From Vallicoccus soli (lineage in GTDB: Bacteria; Actinomycetota; Actinomycetes; Motilibacterales; Motilibacteraceae): a stretch of 64,000 bases of DNA. Positions 50,652 through 58,685 of the stretch are shown one piece after another. Every line of letters begins with the position of its first letter. The first letter of the stretch is position 1. The notes under the pieces are model-generated. The model ran no database searches. It was not told where the DNA came from and saw nothing but the letters and a program-made list of their open reading frames with translations. The stretch lies in assembly GCF_003594885.1 (NCBI RefSeq), contig NZ_QZEZ01000002.1, forward strand, positions 310,001 through 374,000, given 5' to 3'. The position numbers and the translations under genes are program-made.

Positions 50652-53531
50652 GTGGGCGCTGCCAGGGGCCGCACCGCCCGCCTCGCGCGCCGCCTGCTGC
50701 GCCCGGGGCAGCGCCTCATGCGGCGCCTGCCGGTCTCGGGCAAGTTCGCGGTCATCGCGGTCGCGATCCTCGTGCCGCTCGTCGCGACCCTCGCGGTGCA
50801 GGCCCTGTCGGTGCGCGAGGAGCGCGCGGCCGCGGCCCGGGCCCGGGAGGGGCTCGCCCACCTCGGGCCGGTCGTGGAGCTGCGGCTGGCCACCGAGCAG
50901 GCCCGCTCGGACCTCACCGTGGCGGGCGCTGCGCCGCGCCCCTCGCGGCTGCTGCTGCGCGAGGTCGACGCCGTCGAGGCGCGGTACGGCGGCGGCAGCG
51001 GCTGGCCCGCCGTCCGCTCCGCCGTGCTGCGGGCCGAGCCCGGCCAGGACCGGGGCGCGCCGCAGCGGCGGGAGGCGTACGACGAGGCGCTCGACGCGCT
51101 GGACGCGCACGCCGCCCGCGTGGCCGACCGCAGCGGGCTGAGCCTGCTCGGCGACCTGCCGACGCACCTGCTCGTGGAGGGCATGCTCCTCGACGACCTG
51201 CCCTCCGCCCTCGAGGCGGCCCGCGACCTGCAGGACAGCGCGCTGGACGACCGCCCCGGCGCTGAGGACGGGCCGCGGCTCGACCGCCGCGGCCTCGAGG
51301 ACGCGGCCGACCGGCTCGCCGAGCGCACCGCCGCGCTGCGGACCTCGCTGGGCCCGGCCGCGCTGCCGGTGGGCAGCGCCGACGGCCTCTACGCCGCCCT
51401 CGACGGGCTGCACCAGCGGGCCCAGGGCGTGCTGCACACGGTGGACCCGCTGGACGCCGTGGTGTCGGCCCGCCAGGACCTCGGCGTGGACGGCGTCGTC
51501 GACGAGGCCGACGCGCTGACCATGGCGGGGCTCGCCGAGCTCGACCGCCGGCTGGCGGACCGGGCGGCCGCGCTCGACCGGACGCTGGCCCTGCAGCTCG
51601 GCGGCACCCTCCTCGCGCTCGCCGCGGCGGCGTACCTGTTCCTGTCGATGTTCCGCGCGACGTCCCAGGACCTCGCCCGCGTGCTCGCCGACCTGGAGGC
51701 GGTGGCCGTCGACGCCCCGGGGCCCCGGCCGGTGCTGCGGGGGCGCGACGAGCTGGCCGACCTCTCCCGCGGCGTCGCCCGCACCCGGCGGCGCATCGCC
51801 CTGCTGCTCGCCGAGCTCCAGCGCCAGGGCGCCCGGTTCCGCACGCTCGTCCAGTCCTCGACGGACCTCACGCTCGTGACGACGCGCGAGGGCGTCGTGA
51901 CGTACGTCAGCCCCGCCGTCGGCCCGCTGCTCGGCGCGGACGCCGGCGCCTGGCTGGGCAGCGACGTGCTCGGCCACGTCGTCGACGCCGACCGCCCCCG
52001 GGTGCGGGCCGCGCTCGCCGCGCTCCCCCGCGCGGCGCAGGGGGACCGGACCGTGGAGTGGCGCGTGGTGCGCGACGACGGTGCCGTACGGGTCCTGGAG
52101 AGCACCTGCCGCGACCTCACCGCCGACCCGTCCGTGGGCGGCGTCGTGTGGAACACCCGCGACATCTCCGACCGCCACGCCCTGCAGGAGCGCCTGGCGC
52201 ACCAGGCCTTCCACGACCCGCTGACCCGGCTGCCCAACCGCCTGCTCTTCGCCGACCGCCTCGAGCAGGCGCTGCTGCGGCGCGGCGCGGCCGGCCCGAC
52301 CGTCCTGCTGCTCGACCTCGACGGCTTCAAGGACGTCAACGACAGCCTGGGGCACGCGGCCGGCGACCAGGTCATCGTGGAGGTGGCGCGGCGCCTCGTC
52401 GCCTGCGCCCGCTCCGGCGACACGGTGGCGCGCCTCGGCGGCGACGAGTTCGCGGTGCTCCTCGAGGACGTGCACGACGAGGCGACGGCGCTCGCGCTCG
52501 CCGGGCGGGTCCTGGCCGCCCTGCAGGACCCGTGCGTCGTCGCGGGCCTCACGCTCGCGCTCCGGGCCAGCGTGGGCGTCGCGACGGCCGACGAGGACGT
52601 GCGCGCCGCCGACGACCTCGTGCGCAACGCCGACGTGACGATGTACGCCGCCAAGCGGGCGGGCAAGGGGCGGGTCGCCCGCTTCGAGGCGACGATGCGC
52701 GACTCGGCGAGCGAGCGGCTCGACCTGTCGGCGACGCTCACGGGGGTGGTGCACCGGGGCGAGCTGGAGCTGCACTACCAGCCGATCGCCGACGCGGCGG
52801 CGGGCCGCTGGTACGCGGTCGAGGCGCTGCTGCGCTGGCGCCGTCCCGGTCGCGGGCTGGTCCCGCCCTGCGCGTTCGTGCCCGTGGCGGAGGAGACCGG
52901 CGCGATCGTCGACATCGGCCGCTGGGTGCTGGCCACCGCCTGCCGCGACCTGGCGCGGCTCCGGCGCGCCTCGCCCGCCCTCGCCGACCTGCGGGTGAGC
53001 GTCAACCTCTCCGTGCGCCAGCTGCACGACCCGCGGATCGTCGACGACGTCGCCCGGGCCCTGGGGGCGGCCGGCCTGCCGGCGGCGGCGCTCGTCGTCG
53101 AGATCACCGAGTCGGGGCTCGTCGAGGAGACGGGGCTCGTGCTCGAGCGCATCGCGGCGGTGCGCGGCCTGGGCGTCGCGGTGGCGGTCGACGACTTCGG
53201 GTCGGGCTACTCGGCGCTGGGCTACCTGCGCCGGCTGCCCGTGGACGTGCTCAAGGTCGACCGCTCCTTCGTGGCGCCGCTGCGGGCGGACGACGAGGCA
53301 GCCGTCGCGCTGGCCCGCAGCATCGTGGCGATGGGCGACGCGCTCGGGCTGCGCACGGTGGCCGAGGGCGTCGAGACGCTGGAGCAGGCCGAGCTGCTCA
53401 CGTCGATGGGGTGCCCGCACCTGCAGGGCTACCTGCTGGCGCGGCCGCTGCCGGTGCGCGAGTGCGAGCCGGTCCTGCGCTCGGGCGTGCCGCTCGCGGG
53501 TCGACGGCCCGGGGCCGTCAGGGACGCGTGA
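50652..53531 (+). CDS. membrane-bound PAS-GGDEF-EAL protein (cyclic di-GMP turnover)
   Basis: A 959-aa sensor with both c-di-GMP domains intact. Two membrane helices (FAVIAVAILVPLVATLAVQA and LQLGGTLLALAAAAYLFLSM) flank a ~260-residue extracytoplasmic helical domain. A HAMP-like segment and a PAS domain (FRTLVQSSTDLTLVTTREGV) follow. The GGDEF domain has an intact RLGGDEFAVLLED with an RxxD inhibition site five residues before (RSGDTVARLGGDEF). The EAL domain has VEALLRWRRP, NLSVRQL, EITESGLVEE, DDFGSGYSAL and KVDRSFV. GTG at 50652 has GGGGAGGG about 8 nt upstream. Both synthesis and breakdown are possible; the ligand is unknown. Confidence 0.9.
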   Translation: MGAARGRTARLARRLLRPGQRLMRRLPVSGKFAVIAVAILVPLVATLAVQALSVREERAAAARAREGLAHLGPVVELRLATEQARSDLTVAGAAPRPSRLLLREVDAVEARYGGGSGWPAVRSAVLRAEPGQDRGAPQRREAYDEALDALDAHAARVADRSGLSLLGDLPTHLLVEGMLLDDLPSALEAARDLQDSALDDRPGAEDGPRLDRRGLEDAADRLAERTAALRTSLGPAALPVGSADGLYAALDGLHQRAQGVLHTVDPLDAVVSARQDLGVDGVVDEADALTMAGLAELDRRLADRAAALDRTLALQLGGTLLALAAAAYLFLSMFRATSQDLARVLADLEAVAVDAPGPRPVLRGRDELADLSRGVARTRRRIALLLAELQRQGARFRTLVQSSTDLTLVTTREGVVTYVSPAVGPLLGADAGAWLGSDVLGHVVDADRPRVRAALAALPRAAQGDRTVEWRVVRDDGAVRVLESTCRDLTADPSVGGVVWNTRDISDRHALQERLAHQAFHDPLTRLPNRLLFADRLEQALLRRGAAGPTVLLLDLDGFKDVNDSLGHAAGDQVIVEVARRLVACARSGDTVARLGGDEFAVLLEDVHDEATALALAGRVLAALQDPCVVAGLTLALRASVGVATADEDVRAADDLVRNADVTMYAAKRAGKGRVARFEATMRDSASERLDLSATLTGVVHRGELELHYQPIADAAAGRWYAVEALLRWRRPGRGLVPPCAFVPVAEETGAIVDIGRWVLATACRDLARLRRASPALADLRVSVNLSVRQLHDPRIVDDVARALGAAGLPAAALVVEITESGLVEETGLVLERIAAVRGLGVAVAVDDFGSGYSALGYLRRLPVDVLKVDRSFVAPLRADDEAAVALARSIVAMGDALGLRTVAEGVETLEQAELLTSMGCPHLQGYLLARPLPVRECEPVLRSGVPLAGRRPGAVRDA

Positions 53532-54195
53532 CGCGCACCCCGGCGTGCGTGCGGTAGCGGCGGTTCACCGACACGAGGTTGGCGGTCAGGGCCTCGACCT
53601 GCCCGGCGCTGCGCAGCCGCCCGGCGTAGACGCCGCGCACGCCCGGCAGCAGGCCGGCAAGCGCTTGCACGAGGTCGGTGGCCACCCGGTCGTCCCCGAC
53701 GACGAGCACGTCGGAGTCGATCTCGTCCACCGCGGGGTCGAGCAGCAGCACGGCGGACAGGTGGTGGAACGCCCCGACGACGGTGCTGCGGGGCAGCAGC
53801 GCCGCGGCCTGCTGGCACGCGCTGCCCTCGGCGACCTCGAGCGCGTACGCCCCCCGCGCGTCGAACGCGATCGGGTTGACGCAGTCCACGACGATCTTGC
53901 CCTGCAGCTGCGGCGCCAGGGCCGACAGCACCTCCGCGTGCCCCTCCCACGGCACGGCGACGACCACGAGGTCGGCACGCTGGGCGCACCCGTCGTTGCC
54001 GTCACCGACGACCCCCGGGACCCCCAGCCCCTCGGCCGCCGCCCGCGCGCGGGCGGGGTCGCGGGAGCCGAGGACCACCCGTACGCCCGCCAGCGCGAGC
54101 CGCCGCGCCAGGCCGCGGCCCTGCGCACCCGTCCCCCCGAGGACGCCCACGAGGAGCCCCCGCGGGTCCTGCCCGCTGTCGTCGCCCTGCGCCAC
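53518..54195 (-). CDS. npdG: NADPH-dependent F420 reductase-like protein
   Basis: A 225-aa NADP-binding protein of the NpdG family, which passes electrons between coenzyme F420 and [24 protein letters not shown] is the dinucleotide motif; [19 protein letters not shown] (Ser-Arg for NADP phosphate), [36 protein letters not shown] and [20 protein letters not shown] follow family pattern. GTG at 54195 has a CAGGAT 7 nt upstream, a leaderless layout. Its last 14 bp overlap the end of the convergent c-di-GMP gene. Presence of F420 biosynthesis elsewhere in the genome is implied. Confidence 0.88.
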   Translation of the reverse strand: MAQGDDSGQDPRGLLVGVLGGTGAQGRGLARRLALAGVRVVLGSRDPARARAAAEGLGVPGVVGDGNDGCAQRADLVVVAVPWEGHAEVLSALAPQLQGKIVVDCVNPIAFDARGAYALEVAEGSACQQAAALLPRSTVVGAFHHLSAVLLLDPAVDEIDSDVLVVGDDRVATDLVQALAGLLPGVRGVYAGRLRSAGQVEALTANLVSVNRRYRTHAGVRVTRP

Positions 54196-54279
54196 GGTGG
54201 CGATCCTGCCACCGGCGGCCGTCCCCGACCACGGCGGGACCGGCCGGACGCGCTCGTCCGCAAACGCTTGCCGGGCGCC

Positions 54280-54471
54280 TCAGTCGTCGTCGCCCTCCTC
54301 CCAGCGCCGGTCCTCCCGGTCCCAGCGCTCGGTCCGCTCGCGGGCGGACTCGAGGGCGCGCTCGGCCTCCTCGCGGGTCGCGTACGGACCCATGCGGTCC
54401 TGCGCCCGCGCCCCCTCGGGGCCCTCGACCTGCCCGGTGCGCACGTTGAAGAAGAACGGTCCCTGCGCCAT
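54280..54471 (-). CDS. small SPOR-like protein
   Basis: A 63-aa soluble protein: [40 protein letters not shown] and an acidic C-terminus ending EEGDDD. The central [13 protein letters not shown] motif is what automated annotation calls a SPOR domain, although the full peptidoglycan-binding fold is not present at this length. Such proteins are common in actinomycetes; role unknown. ATG at 54471 has GGAGGG about 9 nt upstream. It is divergent from map with 91 bp between starts. Confidence 0.8.
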   Translation of the reverse strand: MAQGPFFFNVRTGQVEGPEGARAQDRMGPYATREEAERALESARERTERWDREDRRWEEGDDD

Positions 54472-54549
54472 CTGCGTCGCCCTCCACGTCTCGCTGCGGT
54501 GCGCTGCTGCCCCTGCCCGTCGCGCATCCTCCCCCCGCCGGGCGCGACC

Positions 54550-54555
54550 TAGACT
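54550..54555 (+). promoter_or_regulatory. -10 element of the leaderless map promoter
   Basis: TAGACT ends 7 nt before the map ATG at 54563; no Shine-Dalgarno. Confidence 0.5.
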
Positions 54556-54562
54556 GGGCGCC

Positions 54563-55411
54563 ATGCCCGTGCTCGTCCCCGGCACCGTCTCGCCCGTGCG
54601 CCCCGTGCCCCCGCAGATCCCGCGCCCGGAGTACGTCGGCCGGCCCGCCCCGACGCCGTACGAGGGGCCGGAGGTCCAGGACCCCGGCACGGTCGAGCGG
54701 ATGCGCCAGGCGGGGCGGCTCGCCGCGCAGGCGCTGCAGGAGGTCGGGCGGCACGTGGCGCCCGGCGTGACCACCGACGAGCTCGACGCGGTGGGGCACG
54801 CGTACCTCGTGGAGCGGGGGGCGTACCCGTCGACCCTCGGCTACCGGGGCTTCCCGAAGTCGCTGTGCACCTCGGTGAACGAGGTCATCTGCCACGGCAT
54901 CCCCGACACGACGGTGCTGTCCGACGGCGACATCGTCAACGTGGACATCACGGCGTACCTCGACGGCGTCCACGGCGACACCAACGCGACCTTCCTCGTC
55001 GGGGAGGTCGATGAGGAGTCGCGGCTGCTCGTCGAGCGCACCCTCGAGGCCACCTGGCGCGGCATCCGCGCGGTGCGCCCCGGCCGGCAGCTCAACGTCG
55101 TCGGGCGGGTCATCGAGGCCTACGCCAAGCGCTTCGGGTACGGCGTGGTGCGCGACTTCACGGGGCACGGCATCGGGACGTCGTTCCACTCGGGCCTCGT
55201 CGTCCCGCACTACGACGACCCGGCCGCGACCACGGTCATGGAGCCCGGCATGACCTTCACGATCGAGCCGATGCTGACGCTCGGGACGTACCGCTGGGAC
55301 ATGTGGGACGACGGCTGGACCGTGCTGACGAAGGACCGCCGGCGCACCGCGCAGTTCGAGCACACCCTCGTCGTCACCGACACCGGCTCCGAGGTCCTCA
55401 CCCTCCCGTAG
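54563..55411 (+). CDS. map: methionine aminopeptidase, type I
   Basis: MetAP removes initiator Met from new proteins with two metal ions. The 282-aa sequence has a ~40-residue Pro-rich N-terminal extension ([14 protein letters not shown], as in the actinobacterial MetAP1c form), then [20 protein letters not shown]. Metal ligands lie in [20 protein letters not shown] (Asp, Asp), [17 protein letters not shown] (His), MTFTIEPML (Glu) and AQFEHTLVV (Glu). ATG at 54563 has TAGACT 7 nt upstream, so it is probably leaderless. It stands alone, followed after 33 bp by a small hypothetical gene. Confidence 0.97.
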   Translation: MPVLVPGTVSPVRPVPPQIPRPEYVGRPAPTPYEGPEVQDPGTVERMRQAGRLAAQALQEVGRHVAPGVTTDELDAVGHAYLVERGAYPSTLGYRGFPKSLCTSVNEVICHGIPDTTVLSDGDIVNVDITAYLDGVHGDTNATFLVGEVDEESRLLVERTLEATWRGIRAVRPGRQLNVVGRVIEAYAKRFGYGVVRDFTGHGIGTSFHSGLVVPHYDDPAATTVMEPGMTFTIEPMLTLGTYRWDMWDDGWTVLTKDRRRTAQFEHTLVVTDTGSEVLTLP

Positions 55412-55417
55412 CGCTAT

Positions 55418-55438
55418 TCCCTAGTGATGTGATAGGGA
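55418..55438. promoter_or_regulatory. inverted repeat, possible operator
   Basis: TCCCTA (55418-55423) and TAGGGA (55433-55438) form a perfect inverted repeat around a 9-nt spacer GTGATGTGA, ending 6 nt before the ATG of the next gene. The segment is unusually AT-rich for this genome and combines promoter and operator character. Confidence 0.45.
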
Positions 55439-55444
55439 TTGGGC

Positions 55445-55708
55445 ATGGCACTCCCCCTCGCCCTGCTGCGCCCGGCCCGCCGGCCCCTGCTGCGCCCGGC
55501 CCGCCGGCCCCTGCTGCGCCCCGCCGGCGCCTGCGCCGGACCCGGGCAGGACGCGGGCCACGACGTGCGCTGGGACTACGAGCACGCGTACGACGACCTG
55601 CCGCGCCGGGCGCGCTGCGCCGCCTGCGGCGCCCGGCGCGAGCTGCCGGACGGCGCCTGGCGGTCGCCGTGGTGGCGGCGCGCCCGGGCGCCGCGCGCGG
55701 CGGGCTGA
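55445..55708 (+). CDS. small hypothetical protein with LLRPARRP repeats and Cys motif
   Basis: An 87-aa ORF that is not recognised. It starts MALPLALLRPARRPLLRPAR, with two and a half copies of LLRPARRP from a 24-bp repeat, then acidic DYEHAYDDLPRRARCAACGA and a basic C-terminus. RCAACGARRELPDGAW could be half of a zinc ribbon, with another Cys near residue 30. ATG at 55445 lacks a clear Shine-Dalgarno. The AT-rich inverted repeat just upstream suggests a regulated promoter, which supports a real gene, but the evidence is modest. Confidence 0.45.
   Translation: MALPLALLRPARRPLLRPARRPLLRPAGACAGPGQDAGHDVRWDYEHAYDDLPRRARCAACGARRELPDGAWRSPWWRRARAPRAAG
55463..55525. repeat. 24-bp tandem repeat in the small hypothetical gene
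   Basis: Two exact 24-bp copies (55463-55486 and 55487-55510) and a partial third encode LLRPARRP. Confidence 0.95.
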
Positions 55709-55729
55709 GCCCCGGGCAGGATGGGACCC

Positions 55730-56146
55730 GTGGAACGACGCCCGACCGTCCTGTTCGTCTGCGCCCGCAACGCCGGCAAGTCGCCGATGGCGGAGGGGCT
55801 CATGCGCCGCGCCGCGGGTGCCGCGGTGGACGTCTCCTCGGCGGGCACGGCTCCCGGCACCTCCCTCAACGCGCTGTCCGTGCAGGCGCTGGCCGAGGTC
55901 GGCGTGGACCTCGCCGGCGGCGTCCCCCGCCCGGTCACCCCGGAGCTCGTCGAGGCCGCCGACGTGGTCGTCGTCCTCGGGCGCGAGGCGCGCGTCGAGC
56001 CGGTCCCCGGGACCCGCGTCGAGACCTGGGTGACCGACGAGCCGTCCGAGCGCGGCATCGAGGGGATGGAGCGCATGCGCCTCGTGCGCGACGACATCGA
56101 CCGGCGGGTGCGGGCCCTCGCCCGGGAGCTCGGCGCGCTGGGCTGA
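55730..56146 (+). CDS. low-molecular-weight phosphatase/ArsC-like protein (arsenate-mycothiol transferase type)
   Basis: A 138-aa LMW-phosphatase-fold protein. The P-loop is LFVCARNAGKSPMAEGLMR: where LMW tyrosine phosphatases have CX5R, this has Lys (CARNAGK), as I recall for the GKS loops of actinobacterial arsenate-mycothiol transferases. SSAGTAPGTSLNALSVQALA and VVVLGREARVEPVPG follow; the Asp in WVTDEPS is the general acid. GTG at 55730 is chosen because CAGGAT lies 7 nt upstream at leaderless spacing; ATG at 55721 is in frame but falls inside that hexamer. An ArsB/SLC13-like permease lies 1.3 kb downstream. Confidence 0.78.
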   Translation: MERRPTVLFVCARNAGKSPMAEGLMRRAAGAAVDVSSAGTAPGTSLNALSVQALAEVGVDLAGGVPRPVTPELVEAADVVVVLGREARVEPVPGTRVETWVTDEPSERGIEGMERMRLVRDDIDRRVRALARELGALG

Positions 56147-56240
56147 ACGGGTGGACCTCGGCGCCGGTCCCGCCGGGCGGACGGGGCTGTCGGGGCTGGG
56201 CCCTAGGCTCCGGGGGACGGGTCAGGCGGAGGGGGTCCGG

Positions 56241-56900
56241 GTGCTCAGGGGGACGCTCGCGGCGCTGTGCGCGTCGGCGCTGCTGCTCGCGGGCTGCTCC
56301 GCGGGCGACGGGAGCGGCGCAGGTGGTACGGGCGCCGGCGCGGCGACCGCCGCCGCCTCGGCACGGACCCCCACGCCGGCCGAGAGCACTCCCTCGTGCC
56401 GCGGCCTGCGCACGCTGGCGGCCGCGCTGCGCGCCGGCTGCAGCTTCCTCGCGGCCGTCGGCGACGACCCTCGCGGCTGCCGCCACGACGTCATCGGGTA
56501 CGTCCGCGTGCGCGGCCCCGGCTGCCCCGGGGCCTGGGACGCGGTCCGCGACCCGGCCGTCGGCACCGGTGCCGCCGCCTGGGACGAGGGCTACGCGGAC
56601 GCCGCCGGCGTGCTCACGATCGTCAGCGCGCCGGAGCCCGCCGGGGGCACGGCGCAGCGCCTCGACGTGACCGTGGTCAACCTGAGCGGCCGGGCCGTCG
56701 CCACCGCGCCCGGAGGGCTGCGCGTCGACGCCGACGGCCGGCCCCTCGCGGTGCGGGTCGTGGGGCCGCTGCCGGGCGAGGTGGGCCACCGGGACATGGC
56801 GCTCGCGACGTACGAGGTCGCCGCTCCGGGCGGAGGGCCGCTGCGGGCGTCGCTCGGGATCGGCGGGTACGACCTGGTCTGGCAGGGCGCCCGCGGGTGA
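56241..56900 (+). CDS. putative lipoprotein of unknown function
   Basis: A 219-aa exported protein. The signal ALCASALLLAGCSAGDGS has a lipobox (LLAGC, Cys near residue 17), then a Gly/Ala/Thr/Pro-rich spacer to about residue 50, and a domain with CRGLRTLAAALRAGCSFLAA, DPRGCRHDVIGYVRVRGPGC and a beta-rich end (LDVTVVNLSGRAVATAPGG, RASLGIGGYDLVWQG). Five further Cys suggest disulfides. No family is recognised. GTG at 56241 has GGAGGGGG about 6 nt upstream; a TAGGCT hexamer 30 nt upstream is a likely -10. Confidence 0.75.
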   Translation: MLRGTLAALCASALLLAGCSAGDGSGAGGTGAGAATAAASARTPTPAESTPSCRGLRTLAAALRAGCSFLAAVGDDPRGCRHDVIGYVRVRGPGCPGAWDAVRDPAVGTGAAAWDEGYADAAGVLTIVSAPEPAGGTAQRLDVTVVNLSGRAVATAPGGLRVDADGRPLAVRVVGPLPGEVGHRDMALATYEVAAPGGGPLRASLGIGGYDLVWQGARG

Positions 56901-56944
56901 GCGCGGGCGGGCCGGGACGGCGGGCGGGGACGGCGGGCCGGGGC

Positions 56945-57326
56945 GGCGGACGAGTCGGCCTGTAAGCCGGGTTCTGTGCCCCCGCTCGCGCGGGGCGGCG
57001 GCCATCCATCTCGGACTGCCGTTGCCGACAGCCTCGTGCGGCCTACCCGGGGACTCGGGCGGGCAGCCCTCGGACGTCCCCTGTCTGGCCTTGCTCCGGG
57101 TGGGGTTTGCCGAGCCGACCGGGTCACCCCGGCCGCTGGTGGTCTCTTGCACCACCCTTTCACCCTTACCGGCGGCGCGAGCGCCCCCGGCGGTCTCCTC
57201 TCTGTGGCACTGTCCCGCGGGTCACCCCGGGTGGGCGTTGCCCACCACCCTGCCCTGTGGAGCCCGGACTTTCCTCGGCAGGACCCCGAAGGGCCCTGAC
57301 GCGACCGCCCGGCCGGCTCGTCCGCC
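56945..57326 (-). ncRNA. rnpB: RNase P RNA (bacterial type A)
   Basis: Catalytic RNA of RNase P, which matures tRNA 5' ends, on the minus strand, about 382 nt. The 5' conserved block (reverse complement of 57252-57280) contains GAGGAAAGTCCGGGCTCCAC; the 3' block contains ACAGAACCCGGCTTACAGGC. The ends pair as helix P1: the 5' end GGCGGACGAGCCGGCC with GGCCGACTCGTCCGCC at the 3' end, 16 bp with a single G-U. The ends are set from P1 and are accurate to a few nucleotides. A TACCCT hexamer 9 nt upstream (57336-57341, minus) could be its -10. The gene lies between a lipoprotein gene and the permease, antisense to both. Confidence 0.95.
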
Positions 57327-57379
57327 GCAGGGACGAGGGTACCGGGGCTCCCTCGACGAGCGCGGGCGGCGCTCGGCCC

Positions 57380-57385
57380 TAGGCT
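57380..57385 (+). promoter_or_regulatory. -10 element before the 14-codon upstream ORF
   Basis: TAGGCT ends 7 nt before the ATG of the short ORF at 57393, the same geometry as at leaderless genes in this window. It should drive the permease transcript. Confidence 0.45.
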
Positions 57386-57392
57386 CGGCCGG

Positions 57393-57437
57393 ATGCCACC
57401 GATCGCGCGCCACCGGTCCCCCGACGGGAGGTCCTGA
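57393..57437 (+). CDS. putative 14-aa leader peptide before the permease
   Basis: ATG at 57393 opens MPPIARHRSPDGRS and stops with TGA at 57435-57437, directly abutting the permease GTG at 57438. It contains the permease Shine-Dalgarno (GGGAGG) in its last codons, so ribosomes finishing it would reach the permease start. The -10-like TAGGCT 7 nt upstream fits leaderless initiation. It may be an accidental ORF. Confidence 0.4.
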   Translation: MPPIARHRSPDGRS

Positions 57438-58586
57438 GTGCACCGCGCCGCCGCGGCGGCCGGGGGCCTGGCCGCGCTCGTGGTGGGCCTCGACGGGACG
57501 CTCGACGTCCTCGGGCGGCTCGCACCGGTGCTGCTCTTCCTGCTCGGCGCCACGGTCCTCGCCGAGCTCGCGGACGAGGCGGGGCTCTTCGACGTCGCCG
57601 CCCGGGAGGCCGCGCACCTCGCGCGCGGCCGCACGCCGGCCCTGTTCGCCCTCGTGGTCCTCGCCGGCACGGCGAGCACCGTCCTGCTGAGCCTGGACAG
57701 CACCGCCGTGCTCCTGACGCCCGTGGTGCTCGCCCTCTGCGCGCAGCTCGGGCTCGACGCGCTGCCGTTCGCGATGGCCACGCTGTGGCTCTCGGCCACG
57801 CCGTCCCTGCTGCTGCCGGTCTCGAACCTCACGAACCTGCTCGCCACCGGCACCCCCGCCCTGGCGGACCTCGGCGTCGGCGGGTACGTCGCCCGCACCG
57901 CCCTGCCGACCGCGGTGGCCGTCGCCCTCACCGTGCTCGTGCTGGGCCTGCGCTACCGGCGCCGGCTGCGCGGGCGCTACCCCGTACCCCCGCGCCCCGC
58001 GCCCGGCGACCCCTGGCTGCTGGGCGCCGCCGCGCTCGCGGTGCTGTCCTTCGCCGCTCTCGTCGTCGCCGAGGTCGAGGTGGCCGTCGCCGCGCCCGCC
58101 TGCGCGCTCGCGCTCACGGCCGTGGTCGCCGTGCGGCGCCCCGCGGCCCTGCGCCGCCCGCTCGTACCGTGGCGGCTCGCGGTGCTCGTCGTCGGGCTGT
58201 TCCTCGTCGTGCAGGCGGGCCACGAGCACGGGCTCGACAGCGCGCTGTCCCGCTTGGCCGGCACCGGCGAGGCGTACCCCGACCTGCTCCGACTCGCCCT
58301 CGTGGCCGCGGCGGGGGCGAACCTCGTCGACAACCTGCCGGCGTACGCCGCGCTCGAGCCCGTCGCCGGCGGGTCGGTCGACCGCGTGCTGGCGCTGCTC
58401 GTCGGCGTCGACGTCGGCCCGCTCGTGCTGCTGTGGGGCAGCCTCGCGACGCTGCTGTGGCGCGAGCGCTGCGCCGCCCGCGGCCTCGTGGTGCCGTGGC
58501 GGCACGTGGCCGCCCTCGGGCTCGTCGGGGCGCCGCTGCTCGTCGCCGCGGCGACGACGGCGCTGCTCGTCCCCACGCCCTGGTGA
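57438..58586 (+). CDS. ArsB/SLC13-type permease
   Basis: A 382-aa integral membrane protein of the ion transporter superfamily (ArsB/NhaD/SLC13). About ten helices; VLLSLDSTAVLLTPVVLALC and LLPVSNLTNLLATGTPAL contain the paired Asp-Ser-Thr and Ser-Asn-Leu-Thr-Asn segments typical of the two helical hairpins, and AAGANLVDNLPAYAALEPVA the second. Arsenite or carboxylate/sodium exchange are both possible; the ArsC-like gene 1.3 kb upstream slightly favours arsenite. GTG at 57438 has GGGAGG 6 nt upstream and directly follows a possible 14-codon leader. A large hairpin follows the stop. Confidence 0.83.
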   Translation: MHRAAAAAGGLAALVVGLDGTLDVLGRLAPVLLFLLGATVLAELADEAGLFDVAAREAAHLARGRTPALFALVVLAGTASTVLLSLDSTAVLLTPVVLALCAQLGLDALPFAMATLWLSATPSLLLPVSNLTNLLATGTPALADLGVGGYVARTALPTAVAVALTVLVLGLRYRRRLRGRYPVPPRPAPGDPWLLGAAALAVLSFAALVVAEVEVAVAAPACALALTAVVAVRRPAALRRPLVPWRLAVLVVGLFLVVQAGHEHGLDSALSRLAGTGEAYPDLLRLALVAAAGANLVDNLPAYAALEPVAGGSVDRVLALLVGVDVGPLVLLWGSLATLLWRERCAARGLVVPWRHVAALGLVGAPLLVAAATTALLVPTPW

Positions 58587-58610
58587 GCGCCCGAGGCGCG
58601 CCGGACGAGG

Positions 58611-58658
58611 CGTACGGGTGCCTCACGAGGCCTGCACGCCTCGCGAGGCACCCGTACG
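58611..58658. terminator. 21-bp near-perfect hairpin with a repeated palindromic core
   Basis: 58611-58631 pairs with 58638-58658 (20 of 21 positions) over a 6-nt loop. The core GTACGGGTGCCTC recurs once more at 58655-58667 and the right arm overlaps the palindrome CACCCGTACGGGTG (58649-58662) also seen at 13524. It lies between convergent genes and should end both transcripts. Confidence 0.75.
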
Positions 58659-58685
58659 GGTGCCTCGCGTGGTCGACAGGCGACC

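Noticed and set aside
48966..53420. Minus-strand frame of about 1480 codons
   Set aside because: It crosses glnA2 in the wrong frame and is antisense to the GGDEF-EAL gene, with no recognisable domain.
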